Position numbers and translations under genes: made by a program. Positions 45,099 to 53,046 of a DNA stretch of 53,046 nt are shown one piece after another; position 1 is the first letter of the stretch, and each line of letters starts with the position of its first letter. This stretch comes from Candidatus Neomarinimicrobiota bacterium (lineage in GTDB: Bacteria; Fidelibacterota; Marinisomatia; Marinisomatales; S15-B10), in NCBI GenBank assembly GCA_012964825.1, contig DTTI01000075.1:14488-67533 (forward strand), written 5' to 3'. The notes under the pieces were generated by a model. It worked only from the letters and a program-made list of their open reading frames with translations, was not told where the DNA came from and made no database searches.

Positions 45099-46019
45099 TC
45101 AGGCTGAAATCATATCAGCTTCAGCCACAGCTCGCTGGACAAGACCTTGGGTCACTTCACCCTTCATCTTTTCGATATCGTCCTGATATTTGAGAAGTGT
45201 TCCCAGGGTATCTTCCGTTATTTCCGTAGACAGTTCGGTAGTCCCCAATTGCATGAGAGCGTTGGCCCAGTCAATGGTTTCAGCTACACCGGGGAGTTTG
45301 TAGAAGTCTTTTTCACGAACGGCCTGAACAAAGGTTACCACCTGTTTCCCCAACTTTTCGTTTACATCCGGAATCCGCCGCCTGACTATCTCGAATTCCC
45401 TGTTTGCAGAGGGATACCCGATCCAGTGATAGAGACATCTCCGTTTCAGGGCATCGTGAATTTCCCGTGTTCTGTTCGAGGTGATGACCACAAAAGGTCG
45501 CTGCTTGGCGGTAATGGTGCCGATCTCCGGAATGGTAACCTGAAAGTCTGACAAGATCTCCAACAAAAAAGCTTCAAATTCTTCGTCGGCTCGGTCCAGT
45601 TCATCAATGAGAAGAACGGGGGGAACCTTCTTATCATAGTCCACGGCTTGCAAAAGTGGCCTTTTGATAAGGAACTCTGAGCCGAAAATTTCGGCTGTTA
45701 ATTTCTCCTTATCTTTTTCACCGCCTGCTTCCATAAGGCGAATCTGGAGAATCTGCCTGGAGTAATTCCACTCGTAAATGGCATTATGAACGTCAAGGCC
45801 TTCATAGCATTGGAGGCGGATCAGTTCAGTTCCCATCATTTTTGCCATTACTTTACCGACTTCCGTCTTGCCCACACCCGGCTCCCCTTCCAAGAAAATG
45901 GGTTTTCCCATTTTCATCATGAGAAATATGGATGTACTAAGAGATCTGTCAGAAATATAGTTGTGTTTGCTAAGCTTATCATGCACCGCATCAATTGATT
46001 TAGGGATTCTCACCTTCAT
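45099..46019 (-). CDS. coxD: CoxD-like MoxR AAA+ ATPase
   Basis: 306 residues. Walker A GEPGVGKT (45-52), Walker B LLIDELDRAD, sensor TSNRTREIHDALKRRCLYHWIGYP: a MoxR-type AAA+ ATPase. In Oligotropha CoxD drives maturation of the binuclear copper-molybdenum site. It is transcribed away from coxMSL across a 163-base region that holds the cox promoter candidate. Confidence 0.92.
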   Translation of the reverse strand: MKVRIPKSIDAVHDKLSKHNYISDRSLSTSIFLMMKMGKPIFLEGEPGVGKTEVGKVMAKMMGTELIRLQCYEGLDVHNAIYEWNYSRQILQIRLMEAGGEKDKEKLTAEIFGSEFLIKRPLLQAVDYDKKVPPVLLIDELDRADEEFEAFLLEILSDFQVTIPEIGTITAKQRPFVVITSNRTREIHDALKRRCLYHWIGYPSANREFEIVRRRIPDVNEKLGKQVVTFVQAVREKDFYKLPGVAETIDWANALMQLGTTELSTEITEDTLGTLLKYQDDIEKMKGEVTQGLVQRAVAEADMISA

Positions 46020-46069
46020 GGCTAGGAAAATAACTCAAAGCGTTTAGAAAACCAACGTGGTGAAATACC

Positions 46070-46098
46070 TTGACTTTCATGCCTATCCTAACTACAAT
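46070..46098 (+). promoter_or_regulatory. Sigma70-type promoter for coxMSL
   Basis: TTGACT (46070-46075), 17 bases, TACAAT (46093-46098). One mismatch from consensus in each box; it would start about 80 bases before the coxM ATG. Confidence 0.6.
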
Positions 46099-46110
46099 TT
46101 GTTGGCGCGA

Positions 46111-46148
46111 GTGAGATAAGAGTTATGTTGATAGGTCAACAAGCTCAC
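46111..46148. promoter_or_regulatory. Nested inverted repeat in the cox leader
   Basis: GTTGA-TAGG-TCAAC (46127-46140) lies inside the complementary pair GTGAG (46111-46115) / CTCAC (46144-46148). Just downstream of the promoter, it could be an operator or a 5'-UTR stem. Not matched to a known regulator. Confidence 0.35.
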
Positions 46149-46182
46149 ACAAATAACTTCAAAAAAAGAAGGAGCATCAGTT

Positions 46183-47073
46183 ATGATTCCCGGATCCTTC
46201 GATTACCATAAACCAGAAACTTTGGAAGATGCTGTTGGATTGCTGAATGAACTAGGTGACGACGCCAAGGTTCTTGCAGGTGGTCACAGTCTTATTCCAC
46301 TCATGAAACTTCGGTTGGCAGAGCCGACACATCTTGTGGATATCAATGGCCTTGAAGGTCTTGACTATATCAAGGAGGAGGGTGGTTATCTTAAAATCGG
46401 TGCCATGGTCACTGAAGCTCAGCTGGAAGAGTCGGATTTAATCGCTGAGAAGTATCCCATTCTCAAGGACACTTCGAAAGTGATTGCCGATCCCCTGGTT
46501 AGGAATAAAGCGACTGTTGGAGGCAATATTGCCCATGGAGATCCTGCGAATGACCATCCAGCCACCATGATGGCCATGAATGCAGAAGTTGTGGTAAAAG
46601 GTCCCAGTGCTCCAATGACTGATGGTGTACGGACCGTAGCTATTGATGAATTTTTTGTGGGTCCGCTAATGACTGCCTTAAGTCACAACGAGATTTTAAT
46701 GGAGATACGAATACCAGAACCAGATGGCATGTGCGGTGCAGCTTATTTGAAACTGGAAAGAAAAGTTGGTGATTATGCAATCGCTGGTGTTGCGGTATCA
46801 TTAGTTGTTGACGGCGAAGGGAATTGTTCCAATGCAGGTATTGCCCTTACAAATGTTGGGCCGACACCCGTTCGTGCTACGCAAGCCCAGGAAGCACTGA
46901 TAGGTAAACCACTGGATGAGAATAACATTGCTGAGGCTGCCCAATTGGCTGCTGACGCTGCCCAACCGGTTGGTGATCATCGGGGTTCTGAAGAATTTAA
47001 ACGGGCTATAGTAAAAACCATGACCACAAGAGCAATTGATAAGGCAAAAACAAGAGCCGAAGGAAAGAAATAA
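46183..47073 (+). CDS. coxM: CO dehydrogenase medium (FAD) subunit CoxM
   Basis: 296 residues; GGAG lies eight bases before the ATG. FAD-binding signatures AGGHS (32-36) and [21 protein letters not shown] are present, as in the vanillyl-alcohol-oxidase-type FAD subunits of xanthine oxidase family enzymes. CoxM receives electrons from CoxS and passes them to quinone. The order M-S-L is that of form I CO dehydrogenase operons. Confidence 0.95.
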   Translation: MIPGSFDYHKPETLEDAVGLLNELGDDAKVLAGGHSLIPLMKLRLAEPTHLVDINGLEGLDYIKEEGGYLKIGAMVTEAQLEESDLIAEKYPILKDTSKVIADPLVRNKATVGGNIAHGDPANDHPATMMAMNAEVVVKGPSAPMTDGVRTVAIDEFFVGPLMTALSHNEILMEIRIPEPDGMCGAAYLKLERKVGDYAIAGVAVSLVVDGEGNCSNAGIALTNVGPTPVRATQAQEALIGKPLDENNIAEAAQLAADAAQPVGDHRGSEEFKRAIVKTMTTRAIDKAKTRAEGKK

Positions 47074-47074
47074 T

Positions 47075-47569
47075 ATGGCAACACGATCAATTACTGTAAC
47101 AATTAACGGAGAGGCCAGAACCGCTGAAGTCGAAGATCGACTACTTTTAGTTCATTTAATTCGAGACAACTGTGGCTTAACTGGCACTCACATTGGATGT
47201 GACACGACCCACTGCGGTGCTTGTACCGTGCTTCTGGATGGAATAGCTGTTAAATCCTGTACGGTATTTTCAGTCCAGGCAGATGGAGCTGAAGTAACAA
47301 CCATTGAAGGAATGGAAGGAGAAGCTCTTCATCCTTTGCAGGAGGGATTCATGGAAGAGCATGGTTTGCAGTGCGGTTTTTGTACACCAGGCATGATCAT
47401 GTCATCCAAGCATCTCCTCGATAAGAATCCAAACCCGACGGAAGATGACATTCGTTGGGGTATATCAGGGAATCTGTGTCGTTGTACCGGTTATCAAAAC
47501 ATTGTAAAGGCGGTACAGTACGCTGCGAAAAAACTTCAAGAAACACCCGCAGAACAAGGAGCAAAGTAA
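47075..47569 (+). CDS. coxS: CO dehydrogenase small (2x[2Fe-2S]) subunit CoxS
   Basis: 164 residues from ATG 47075, one base after the coxM stop. Plant-type [2Fe-2S] cysteines 42, 47, 50 and 62 ([12 protein letters not shown]) and the second cluster cysteines 100, 103, 135 and 137 ([14 protein letters not shown]) are complete. It relays electrons from the molybdenum site of CoxL to FAD in CoxM. Confidence 0.97.
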   Translation: MATRSITVTINGEARTAEVEDRLLLVHLIRDNCGLTGTHIGCDTTHCGACTVLLDGIAVKSCTVFSVQADGAEVTTIEGMEGEALHPLQEGFMEEHGLQCGFCTPGMIMSSKHLLDKNPNPTEDDIRWGISGNLCRCTGYQNIVKAVQYAAKKLQETPAEQGAK

Positions 47570-49932
47570 TGGCAAAATGTAAAACGTCACCCGAAGTTGG
47601 AGGAATGGGGCACTCCGTTAAGCGAAAGGAAGATCCAAGATTCATTCGTGGACAGGGTAATTATGTAGATGATGTCGTGCGACCAGGAATGGTTTTTATG
47701 GACATTGTTCGCAGTCCATATGCACATGCAAAAATTAAAAGTATTAACACGGAAAAAGCGCTGGCACACCCCGGTGTTGCTGCTGTGATTACTGGAGAAA
47801 CTCTCAAGGAATACAATCTCCATATGATGCCGACACTTATGTCCGACACCCAGATGGTTTTACCGATAGAAAAGGTATGTTACCAATCCCAGGAAGTAGC
47901 TGCTGTGGTTGCCACGGACCGCTACAGCGCCGCGGACGGAGTGGAACTGGTGGAAGTGGAATACGAACCTCTACCAGTTGTTGTAGACCCTCATAAAGCT
48001 AACGATCCTGATGCACCTATTATACGGGATGATAAGGAAGGGCAGGAAAATAACCATATTTTCCACTGGGAAGCAGGGGATAAGTCAGGAACAGATGAAA
48101 TCTTCAAAAATGCAGACGTTACAGTCAAAAAAGATATTTACCTTCCTCGCATTCATGTTGCCTCCATCGAAACCTGCGGCTGTGTGTCAGAATTTGACAG
48201 CGTTACCGGCCAACTGACAGTTTGGATGACTACACAGGCACCCCATGCTATCCGTACAGTGTTGGCTCTGGTAGCCGGACATGTTGGACTACAGGAAGAT
48301 AAGATCCGCATCATTGCACCGGATATTGGCGGCGGGTTTGGCGGTAAGGTTCCTATTTATCCTGGTTATGTGATCGCTATCGCAGCATCTGTGGTGACAG
48401 GTCTACCTATAAAATGGATTGAAGATCGTCGAGAAAACCTGCAGGCAGATTCTTTTGCCAGAGATTATCATATGACATGTGAGATAGCAGCAGATAAAGA
48501 TGGTACATTAAACGGATTGCGAATTAAGACACTAGCAGATCATGGTTATGCTGATGCAGCGGCGAATCCATCTAAGTTTCCTGCTGGAATGTTCTCGATC
48601 TGTACAGGTTCTTATAATTTTAAGAACGCCTTCGTTGAAGTTGATGGTGTGTACACTAATAAACCGCCAGGGGGAATAGCCTACCGATGCTCTTTTCGTG
48701 TTACAGAAGCTGTGCATGCTATCGAACGTCTGGTGGACCTGGTTGCTGATGAATTAGGGATGGATGCGGCTGAAATCAGAATGAATAATTTCATTCCGAA
48801 AGATGCTTTTCCTTATAAATCACCTATGGGGTGGGAATATGATAGTGGGGATTACCATGCAGCTCTGAAGTTGGCCATGGAAAAGATAGGCTATGATCAG
48901 CTACTCAAAGAACAGGCCGAAAAACGTAAAAAGGGTGAATTGATGGGAATTGGGATCTCCTCTTTTACTGAAGTTGTGGGAGCGGGTCCTTCCAAGGATT
49001 TTGATATTCTTGGGATAAAGATGTTTGATAGTTCCGAAATACGAATTCACCCCACTGGTAAAGTCATGGCCCGATTCGGCACGAAATCCCAAGGTCAGGG
49101 GCATGAAACAACATATGCTCAGATCATCGCAGAAGAATTAGGTATTCCTCATACAGATATTTCTGTTGAAGAAGGGGATACCGATACAGCACCCTATGGT
49201 CTAGGGACTTATGCCAGTCGTTCAACACCTACAGCAGGGGCTGCTGCTGCTGTGGCCTGTAGAAAAATCAAGGATAAGGCCCAGAAGATTGCTGCACACT
49301 TGTTGGAAACTGCTGAAGATGACTTGGAATGGGAAGTTGGTAAATTCTCGGTGAAAGGCGTTCCGGACAAATCGGTTACAATTCAGGATATAGCTTTTGC
49401 AGCTTATACCAATCACCCGCAGGGATTAGAAGCTGGACTGGAGGCAACTCATTATTATGATCCGCCTAACATGACTTATCCCTTTGGCAGTTACATTGCG
49501 GTGGTGGATATTGACTCGGATACTGGTGTAGTAAAGGTGCGTAGGTTTGTGGCGGTTGATGATTGTGGAAACATTATCAATCCCATGATTGTTGATGGTC
49601 AGATCCACGGGGGCCTTACTCAGGGATTGGCACCTGCTCTCTATGAAGAAATCAGCTATGATGATGAAGGCAATATTACTGGGGGCAGTTTCATGGATTA
49701 TCTTGTTCCCACTGCAGTAGAAACACCCCACTGGGAGACACATAAAACGGTAACTCCTTCACCTCATCATCCTCTTGGTGCTAAAGGGGTTGGTGAATCA
49801 GCAACTGTTGGTGCACCGCCTGCTATTGCTAATGCTGTAGTGGATGCCCTGTCGCATCTTGGTGTGAGGCATTTGGATATTCCACTCACGCCAGAGAAGG
49901 TCTGGCAAGCAATTCAGAGCGCTAACGCTTAG
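47569..49932 (+). CDS. coxL: Form I aerobic CO dehydrogenase large subunit CoxL
   Basis: 787 residues from ATG 47569, whose A is the last base of the coxS TAA (a longer frame from 47455 would lie in coxS). The active-site loop AYRCSFR, with Cys374 expected to bind the copper of the Mo-S-Cu cluster, is the form I signature; form II (putative) enzymes have AYRGAGR. GGGFGGK, GQGHETTYAQ and the catalytic Glu743 in GVGESATVGAPP are intact. It oxidises CO with water to CO2. The match with form I makes CO use probable rather than another aldehyde/purine substrate. Confidence 0.96.
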   Translation: MAKCKTSPEVGGMGHSVKRKEDPRFIRGQGNYVDDVVRPGMVFMDIVRSPYAHAKIKSINTEKALAHPGVAAVITGETLKEYNLHMMPTLMSDTQMVLPIEKVCYQSQEVAAVVATDRYSAADGVELVEVEYEPLPVVVDPHKANDPDAPIIRDDKEGQENNHIFHWEAGDKSGTDEIFKNADVTVKKDIYLPRIHVASIETCGCVSEFDSVTGQLTVWMTTQAPHAIRTVLALVAGHVGLQEDKIRIIAPDIGGGFGGKVPIYPGYVIAIAASVVTGLPIKWIEDRRENLQADSFARDYHMTCEIAADKDGTLNGLRIKTLADHGYADAAANPSKFPAGMFSICTGSYNFKNAFVEVDGVYTNKPPGGIAYRCSFRVTEAVHAIERLVDLVADELGMDAAEIRMNNFIPKDAFPYKSPMGWEYDSGDYHAALKLAMEKIGYDQLLKEQAEKRKKGELMGIGISSFTEVVGAGPSKDFDILGIKMFDSSEIRIHPTGKVMARFGTKSQGQGHETTYAQIIAEELGIPHTDISVEEGDTDTAPYGLGTYASRSTPTAGAAAAVACRKIKDKAQKIAAHLLETAEDDLEWEVGKFSVKGVPDKSVTIQDIAFAAYTNHPQGLEAGLEATHYYDPPNMTYPFGSYIAVVDIDSDTGVVKVRRFVAVDDCGNIINPMIVDGQIHGGLTQGLAPALYEEISYDDEGNITGGSFMDYLVPTAVETPHWETHKTVTPSPHHPLGAKGVGESATVGAPPAIANAVVDALSHLGVRHLDIPLTPEKVWQAIQSANA

Positions 49933-49953
49933 AGTCCTAAATAAGAGTTTCAT

Positions 49954-50541
49954 ATGAAGATTAAAATGGAAAAGAACTTCTCTGTTGCTGCGTCCATTCA
50001 GGACGTTTGGGACTTCATGACTAATATCGAGAAAGTTTGTGCCTGTGTCCCTGGCGCTCAATATTCTGAAGATCTCGGGGATAACAAACATGCCGTTATG
50101 CTCACTGTGAAAGTAGGTCCTATAAAATCGAGTTACCGGGGTGAAGCAACCATTCGGAATATGGATGCCAATTCCTACACCATCGAGATTGAAGGCAAAG
50201 GAACTGACACGAAAGGAAAGGGCGGAGCCACCATGGAACTGGTTGGAACACTGACCGCAACTGATAACCATACGACCGAAGTAAACGGTGACTCCACAGT
50301 TACCATACAGGGAATGCTGGCCCAGTTTGGTTCCCGCATGATCGAAGATGTTTCTAATCAACTGTTTGATCAGTTTGCTACTTCTCTACGAGGGAAGTTG
50401 GAGGGGGATGCTTTAAGTACAGCTGGTGCGGCTCTGAATGAAGGTGATCAAGCATTAAGCGGACTTTCAGTCGCAGGTGCTGCCATCAAGGGGGCAGCAG
50501 GTCGCTTGGTAGACTCGGTGAAAAAGAAGACTGAGAAATAG
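49954..50541 (+). CDS. coxG: CoxG, SRPBCC-fold CO dehydrogenase partner
   Basis: 195 residues. The SRPBCC fold start MEKNFSVAASIQDVWDFMTNIEKVCACVPGA is the CoxG signature, then SYRGEATI and GTLTAT, with a C-terminal extension rich in Ala/Gly that could sit on the membrane (LSGLSVAGAAIKGAAGRLVDSV). CoxG anchors CO dehydrogenase to the membrane in Oligotropha, and recent work gives it a quinone-delivery role. It lies 21 bases after coxL. Confidence 0.93.
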   Translation: MKIKMEKNFSVAASIQDVWDFMTNIEKVCACVPGAQYSEDLGDNKHAVMLTVKVGPIKSSYRGEATIRNMDANSYTIEIEGKGTDTKGKGGATMELVGTLTATDNHTTEVNGDSTVTIQGMLAQFGSRMIEDVSNQLFDQFATSLRGKLEGDALSTAGAALNEGDQALSGLSVAGAAIKGAAGRLVDSVKKKTEK

Positions 50542-50579
50542 TCTCTCGCCCAAATGGGCAATATTATGTATACTTTTTC

Positions 50580-51515
50580 GTGAAGTTAAACTGGATACAA
50601 CGGGCCGCTGAATTAGATAAGGAAGGGAAACCATTCGCCCTCGCTACTGTAATCAACGCTTCTGCCCCTACTTCAGCCAAACCAGTGGCAAAGGCTATTA
50701 TCACTGGGGACGGCAAAATGGAAGGATGGATCGGTGGTGGATGTTCCAAGGAAGTGGTGGTTGAAGAAGCACTGAAATGCCTGAATACAGGTAGGTCCAC
50801 TATCCTTAGGGTTACACCACAACCCGACACTTCACCGAATCATTATGTAAAAGAGGTCTTGCTGACCTGTGAGAGTGGAGGTACACTTGAACTGCACATT
50901 GAACCGATACTTCCTGTGACTAAACTTTTGATATACGGGTCGACTCCCACAGCCACTGCTCTTGCTCGGATGGCATATGTCATGGATTTTGATATTCATC
51001 TTTTCGGGGCTGGAGTAACCGAGATAGAGATGACTAAAGGTATTCAGCTTGAAGAACAGTTTCAATCTCCTCCAGGTCGTTCTGTAGCTATAGTGGCGAC
51101 CCAGGGAGAAGGTGATATAAAAGCCCTGAAAGCTGCGATTAAAACTGATGCTCTTCATATTTTCTTTATCGCCAGTAGGAAAAAGGGGGGGGAAGTGACA
51201 GCTGGATTCTCCCCTGAAGATATGGACAAGATCAAATTTCCTGCCGGTCTTGACATTGGTGCAGTTACACCGGAGGAAATTGCGGTCTCAATCCTTGCCG
51301 AGATTGTTCAGGTGACCAGAGAAGATAGCTTGGCCGAGAAAGTTAAGGAAGACTCTGGTCTGACTTCAGAAATAAAGGACCCAGTTTGCGGCATGACGGT
51401 CAATCCTGCCACCTCCGAATATTCTCTAGAGCACAACGATGAGATGTACTATTTCTGCTGCGGAGGCTGTAAAGACAGTTTCGAGGCCGAACCCGCCCAG
51501 TTTGAACTAGCCTGA
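50580..51515 (+). CDS. XdhC/CoxF family protein with C-terminal YHS domain
   Basis: 311 residues from GTG 50580 with no clear ribosome binding site; an ATG at 50565 is out of frame. Residues 1-255 are XdhC-like (ATVINASAPTSAKPVAKAIIT, GWIGGGCSKEVVVEEAL, FPAGLDIGAVTPEEIAVSILAEI), though the second Cys-Gly-Gly motif is CESGGTLELHIEP. Residues about 268-311 form a YHS domain with DPVCGMTV and YYFCCGGCKDSF, a heavy-metal-binding fold found in copper chaperones and P-type ATPases. A combined Moco and copper handling role for the Mo-S-Cu site is an attractive inference. It ends the rightward cox genes. Confidence 0.88.
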   Translation: MKLNWIQRAAELDKEGKPFALATVINASAPTSAKPVAKAIITGDGKMEGWIGGGCSKEVVVEEALKCLNTGRSTILRVTPQPDTSPNHYVKEVLLTCESGGTLELHIEPILPVTKLLIYGSTPTATALARMAYVMDFDIHLFGAGVTEIEMTKGIQLEEQFQSPPGRSVAIVATQGEGDIKALKAAIKTDALHIFFIASRKKGGEVTAGFSPEDMDKIKFPAGLDIGAVTPEEIAVSILAEIVQVTREDSLAEKVKEDSGLTSEIKDPVCGMTVNPATSEYSLEHNDEMYYFCCGGCKDSFEAEPAQFELA

Positions 51516-51534
51516 TTAACTACCAGCCCTAATC

Positions 51535-51579
51535 TGAGGGAAGACCCTCAATAAACCCTGACACATCATGTATGTCAGG
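51535..51579. terminator. Two hairpins between convergent genes
   Basis: TGAGGG/CCCTCA with AAGA loop (51535-51550) and CCTGACA/TGTCAGG with a 9-base loop (51557-51579). They lie in the 78-base gap between converging genes and may stop transcription from both sides; T runs are weak. Confidence 0.5.
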
Positions 51580-51593
51580 TTATATAGCCTTTA

Positions 51594-51980
51594 TTAAGCC
51601 TCGGCTCCTTTTCCAAAGCCGAAGTAGCCATATGCAGCAGCAAAAATGGCATATAGGGCTACGGTTGACCAACCAAGAGGACCCATTTCACCGGACATTT
51701 GGATAAAAATAGAGACCAAACAAGCCACTCCAAATCCAAGAGCGGTTGCTTTGACCACTGCTGTTCTTGCATCTGAGGATGCTGTACCCCTCATAAACCA
51801 GAAAAGCAGTGCATATCCAAAGTTGGATGCACCGAAAAAGCGAGCCATCATTGCGGATTCAGCTGCCTGATGTGCGGAAATGCCATAAGGTGCCAGCATT
51901 GCCTCTGGGGCCAATATGAATCCGAGGCCAAATATACCTGCCACTGGGATATTTATTGTGAAGAGTGTATTTAGATTCAT
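51594..51980 (-). CDS. Small four-helix membrane protein of unknown function
   Basis: 128 residues with about four hydrophobic segments and short polar loops, starting at ATG 51980 with GGAG upstream on its strand. No motif that I recognise; the overall look is of a DoxX/DUF4345-like small integral membrane protein. It lies 14 bases after the PrpE-like gene and is likely in its operon; a link to cox function is not shown. Confidence 0.72.
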   Translation of the reverse strand: MNLNTLFTINIPVAGIFGLGFILAPEAMLAPYGISAHQAAESAMMARFFGASNFGYALLFWFMRGTASSDARTAVVKATALGFGVACLVSIFIQMSGEMGPLGWSTVALYAIFAAAYGYFGFGKGAEA

Positions 51981-51994
51981 TGTATTCTCCTTTC

Positions 51995-53046
51995 TTATTT
52001 AAAAGCATTACCGATATTACGTGACTTCATGACGATCCTGATCTCATTAATAATGGCAGGATCATCAATTGTTGATGGTAGGGCAGCATCACCTTCGTTA
52101 GCAAGTGTTCGAATGGTTTTTCGAAGTATTTTCCCTGATCTTGTTTTTGGAAGTCTTTGAACAATGGCAGCCTGACGAAAATTAGCAATAGCACCAATAT
52201 TGGATCGAATGGATTGAATCAGTTCAGGTTCTAATTCTTCGACCGAGATATCAAAACCATCTTTTAGAACAACGAATCCTGCAGGAACTTCTCCCTTAAG
52301 CTCATCGGCAATTCCTACTACGGCACATTCGGCCACGGCTTGGTGAGCACCAATGAGTTCTTCCATCTCACCTGTTGAGAGGCGATGCCCAGCAACGTTG
52401 ATAACATCATCTGTGCGGCCCATGACAAAGACGTATCCGTCCTTGTCCTTGTAACCGCCGTCGCCTGTTAGGTAGTGCCCCGGAAATTCTGAGGTGTATG
52501 AATTTCTGTACCGCTCATCATCGTTCCACAGTGTTGAGAGACATCCCGGAGGCATGGGCAGTTTCACCACAATGTTTCCTGTCTCCCCGGGCTTTGATTC
52601 ATTTCCCGCCTCATCCATAATACGAACATCAAAACCGGGGACCGACACCGTGGCCGAACCAATCCTGATCTGTTTTAATTCTGTTCCCAGCATGTTGGAG
52701 CAAATGGCCCACCCTGTTTCCGTCTGCCACCAGTGATCGATGACAGGGCAATGGAGAATCGAAGCAAGCCAGTCGTAAGTGGGTGGATCCAGCCGTTCTC
52801 CGGCAAGAAAAACAGAGTTTAAGGAGGACAGGTCATATTTCGCTTTATACATTGCTTCGGGGTCCTCTTTCTTCACCGCGCGGAAAGCGGTAGGGGCGGT
52901 AAAAAAACAGTTGACATCGTATTCCGACATTACCCGCCAAAATGCACCGGGATCAGGTGTCCGCACAGGTTTTCCTTCGTAAAGAATAGTTGTGCATCCT
53001 CGAATCAGAGGCGCATAGACGATATAAGAATGTCCAACTACCCACC
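51995..53046 (-). CDS. Propionyl/acetyl-CoA synthetase, 5' part beyond the window
   Basis: The frame is open to the right edge, so only the last 350 or so residues are seen. The visible start WVVGHSYIVYAPLIRGCTTILYEGKP is characteristic of PrpE/ACSS3-type short-chain acyl-CoA synthetases; WWQTETGWAI, YVFMGRTDDVINVAGHR and the C-terminal catalytic lysine in [14 protein letters not shown] follow. GWAI where acetyl-CoA synthetases have GGIL supports propionate or a similar acid. With acs at 39990 two AMP-forming acyl-CoA synthetases flank the cox locus. Confidence 0.93.
   Translation of the reverse strand, partial: WVVGHSYIVYAPLIRGCTTILYEGKPVRTPDPGAFWRVMSEYDVNCFFTAPTAFRAVKKEDPEAMYKAKYDLSSLNSVFLAGERLDPPTYDWLASILHCPVIDHWWQTETGWAICSNMLGTELKQIRIGSATVSVPGFDVRIMDEAGNESKPGETGNIVVKLPMPPGCLSTLWNDDERYRNSYTSEFPGHYLTGDGGYKDKDGYVFVMGRTDDVINVAGHRLSTGEMEELIGAHQAVAECAVVGIADELKGEVPAGFVVLKDGFDISVEELEPELIQSIRSNIGAIANFRQAAIVQRLPKTRSGKILRKTIRTLANEGDAALPSTIDDPAIINEIRIVMKSRNIGNAFK

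Noticed and set aside
47569-49932. CoxL as a form II or xanthine/aldehyde-type dehydrogenase
   Set aside because: The AYRCSFR loop is the form I signature; form II has AYRGAGR.
50565-50580. ATG 50565 as the start of the XdhC-YHS gene
   Set aside because: It runs into a stop after five codons and is out of frame; GTG 50580 is used.
1-53046. Mobile elements, CRISPR arrays or prophage
   Set aside because: No transposase, integrase, phage structural gene, terminal inverted repeat pair or regularly spaced repeat was seen.

Overview
The window reads as a gene-dense chromosomal segment of a Gram-negative heterotroph. The signs are an LpxH-type lipid A enzyme, several lipoproteins with lipoboxes, two outer-membrane beta-barrel proteins and an FCB-style Ig-like lipoprotein. 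The combination would fit the Fibrobacterota-Chlorobiota-Bacteroidota neighbourhood or Candidatus Marinimicrobia, but that placement is inference; no rRNA is present. Genes are packed with many ATGA, TTGA and TAATG start/stop overlaps, and TTG starts are common. I see no transposase, integrase, phage gene or CRISPR array.

Layout. 1-3.3 kb (minus): lpxH-like hydrolase and two lipoproteins, the last running off the left edge. 3.4-6.5 kb: a secreted HExxH protein with a TolB-like propeller and a C-terminal barrel. 6.6-9.9 kb: radA, a tiny Kunitz-domain lipoprotein, tgt and a NUDIX hydrolase. 9.9-16.4 kb (minus): tyrosine/homogentisate degradation (HisC-like aminotransferase, hpd, hmgA, fahA, a flavin reductase and a degenerate acyl-CoA-synthetase-like protein). 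16.6-23.7 kb: cystathionine beta-synthase, two gamma-family PLP enzymes, sfsA, an Ig-like lipoprotein, a mannose-1-phosphate guanylyltransferase and two small ORFs. 23.7-28.7 kb: a divergent EF-G-like GTPase, a HIT protein, a sodium:solute symporter with a 71-residue membrane partner, and tRNA-Asn with a clear terminator. 28.7-32.9 kb: a Tat-exported amine oxidase and a second HExxH/propeller/barrel protein.

The right third forms one metabolic theme. From 32.9 to 39.9 kb lies a molybdenum cofactor set (cysteine desulfurase, moaA, a moaC-moaB fusion, a TauE-type permease, moeA, a rhodanese-MoeB-like fusion, moaD, moaE). After acetyl-CoA synthetase, 41.9-51.5 kb holds a divergent cox locus. Leftward it encodes CoxD, CoxE, a MocA-like nucleotidyltransferase, an XdhC/CoxI protein and an OsmC-like protein; rightward CoxM, CoxS, CoxL, CoxG and an XdhC-YHS protein. 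CoxL carries the AYxCSFR active-site loop of form I aerobic carbon monoxide dehydrogenase, so the organism probably oxidises CO as an energy supplement, with the neighbouring Moco genes supplying the cofactor.

The most striking single observation is the OsmC-like gene. Its reading frame is interrupted by one in-frame UGA exactly where the family has its redox cysteine. A stem-loop with GG in a 5-nt apical loop starts at the right distance downstream to be a bacterial SECIS element. It would be split or called a pseudogene by ordinary annotation, but is best read as a selenoprotein. Other items worth attention are a bacterial Kunitz domain with near-BPTI cysteine spacing, a perfect 19-bp-arm palindrome inside a coding region, and a MoeB-like enzyme with an N-terminal rhodanese domain and no zinc cysteines.
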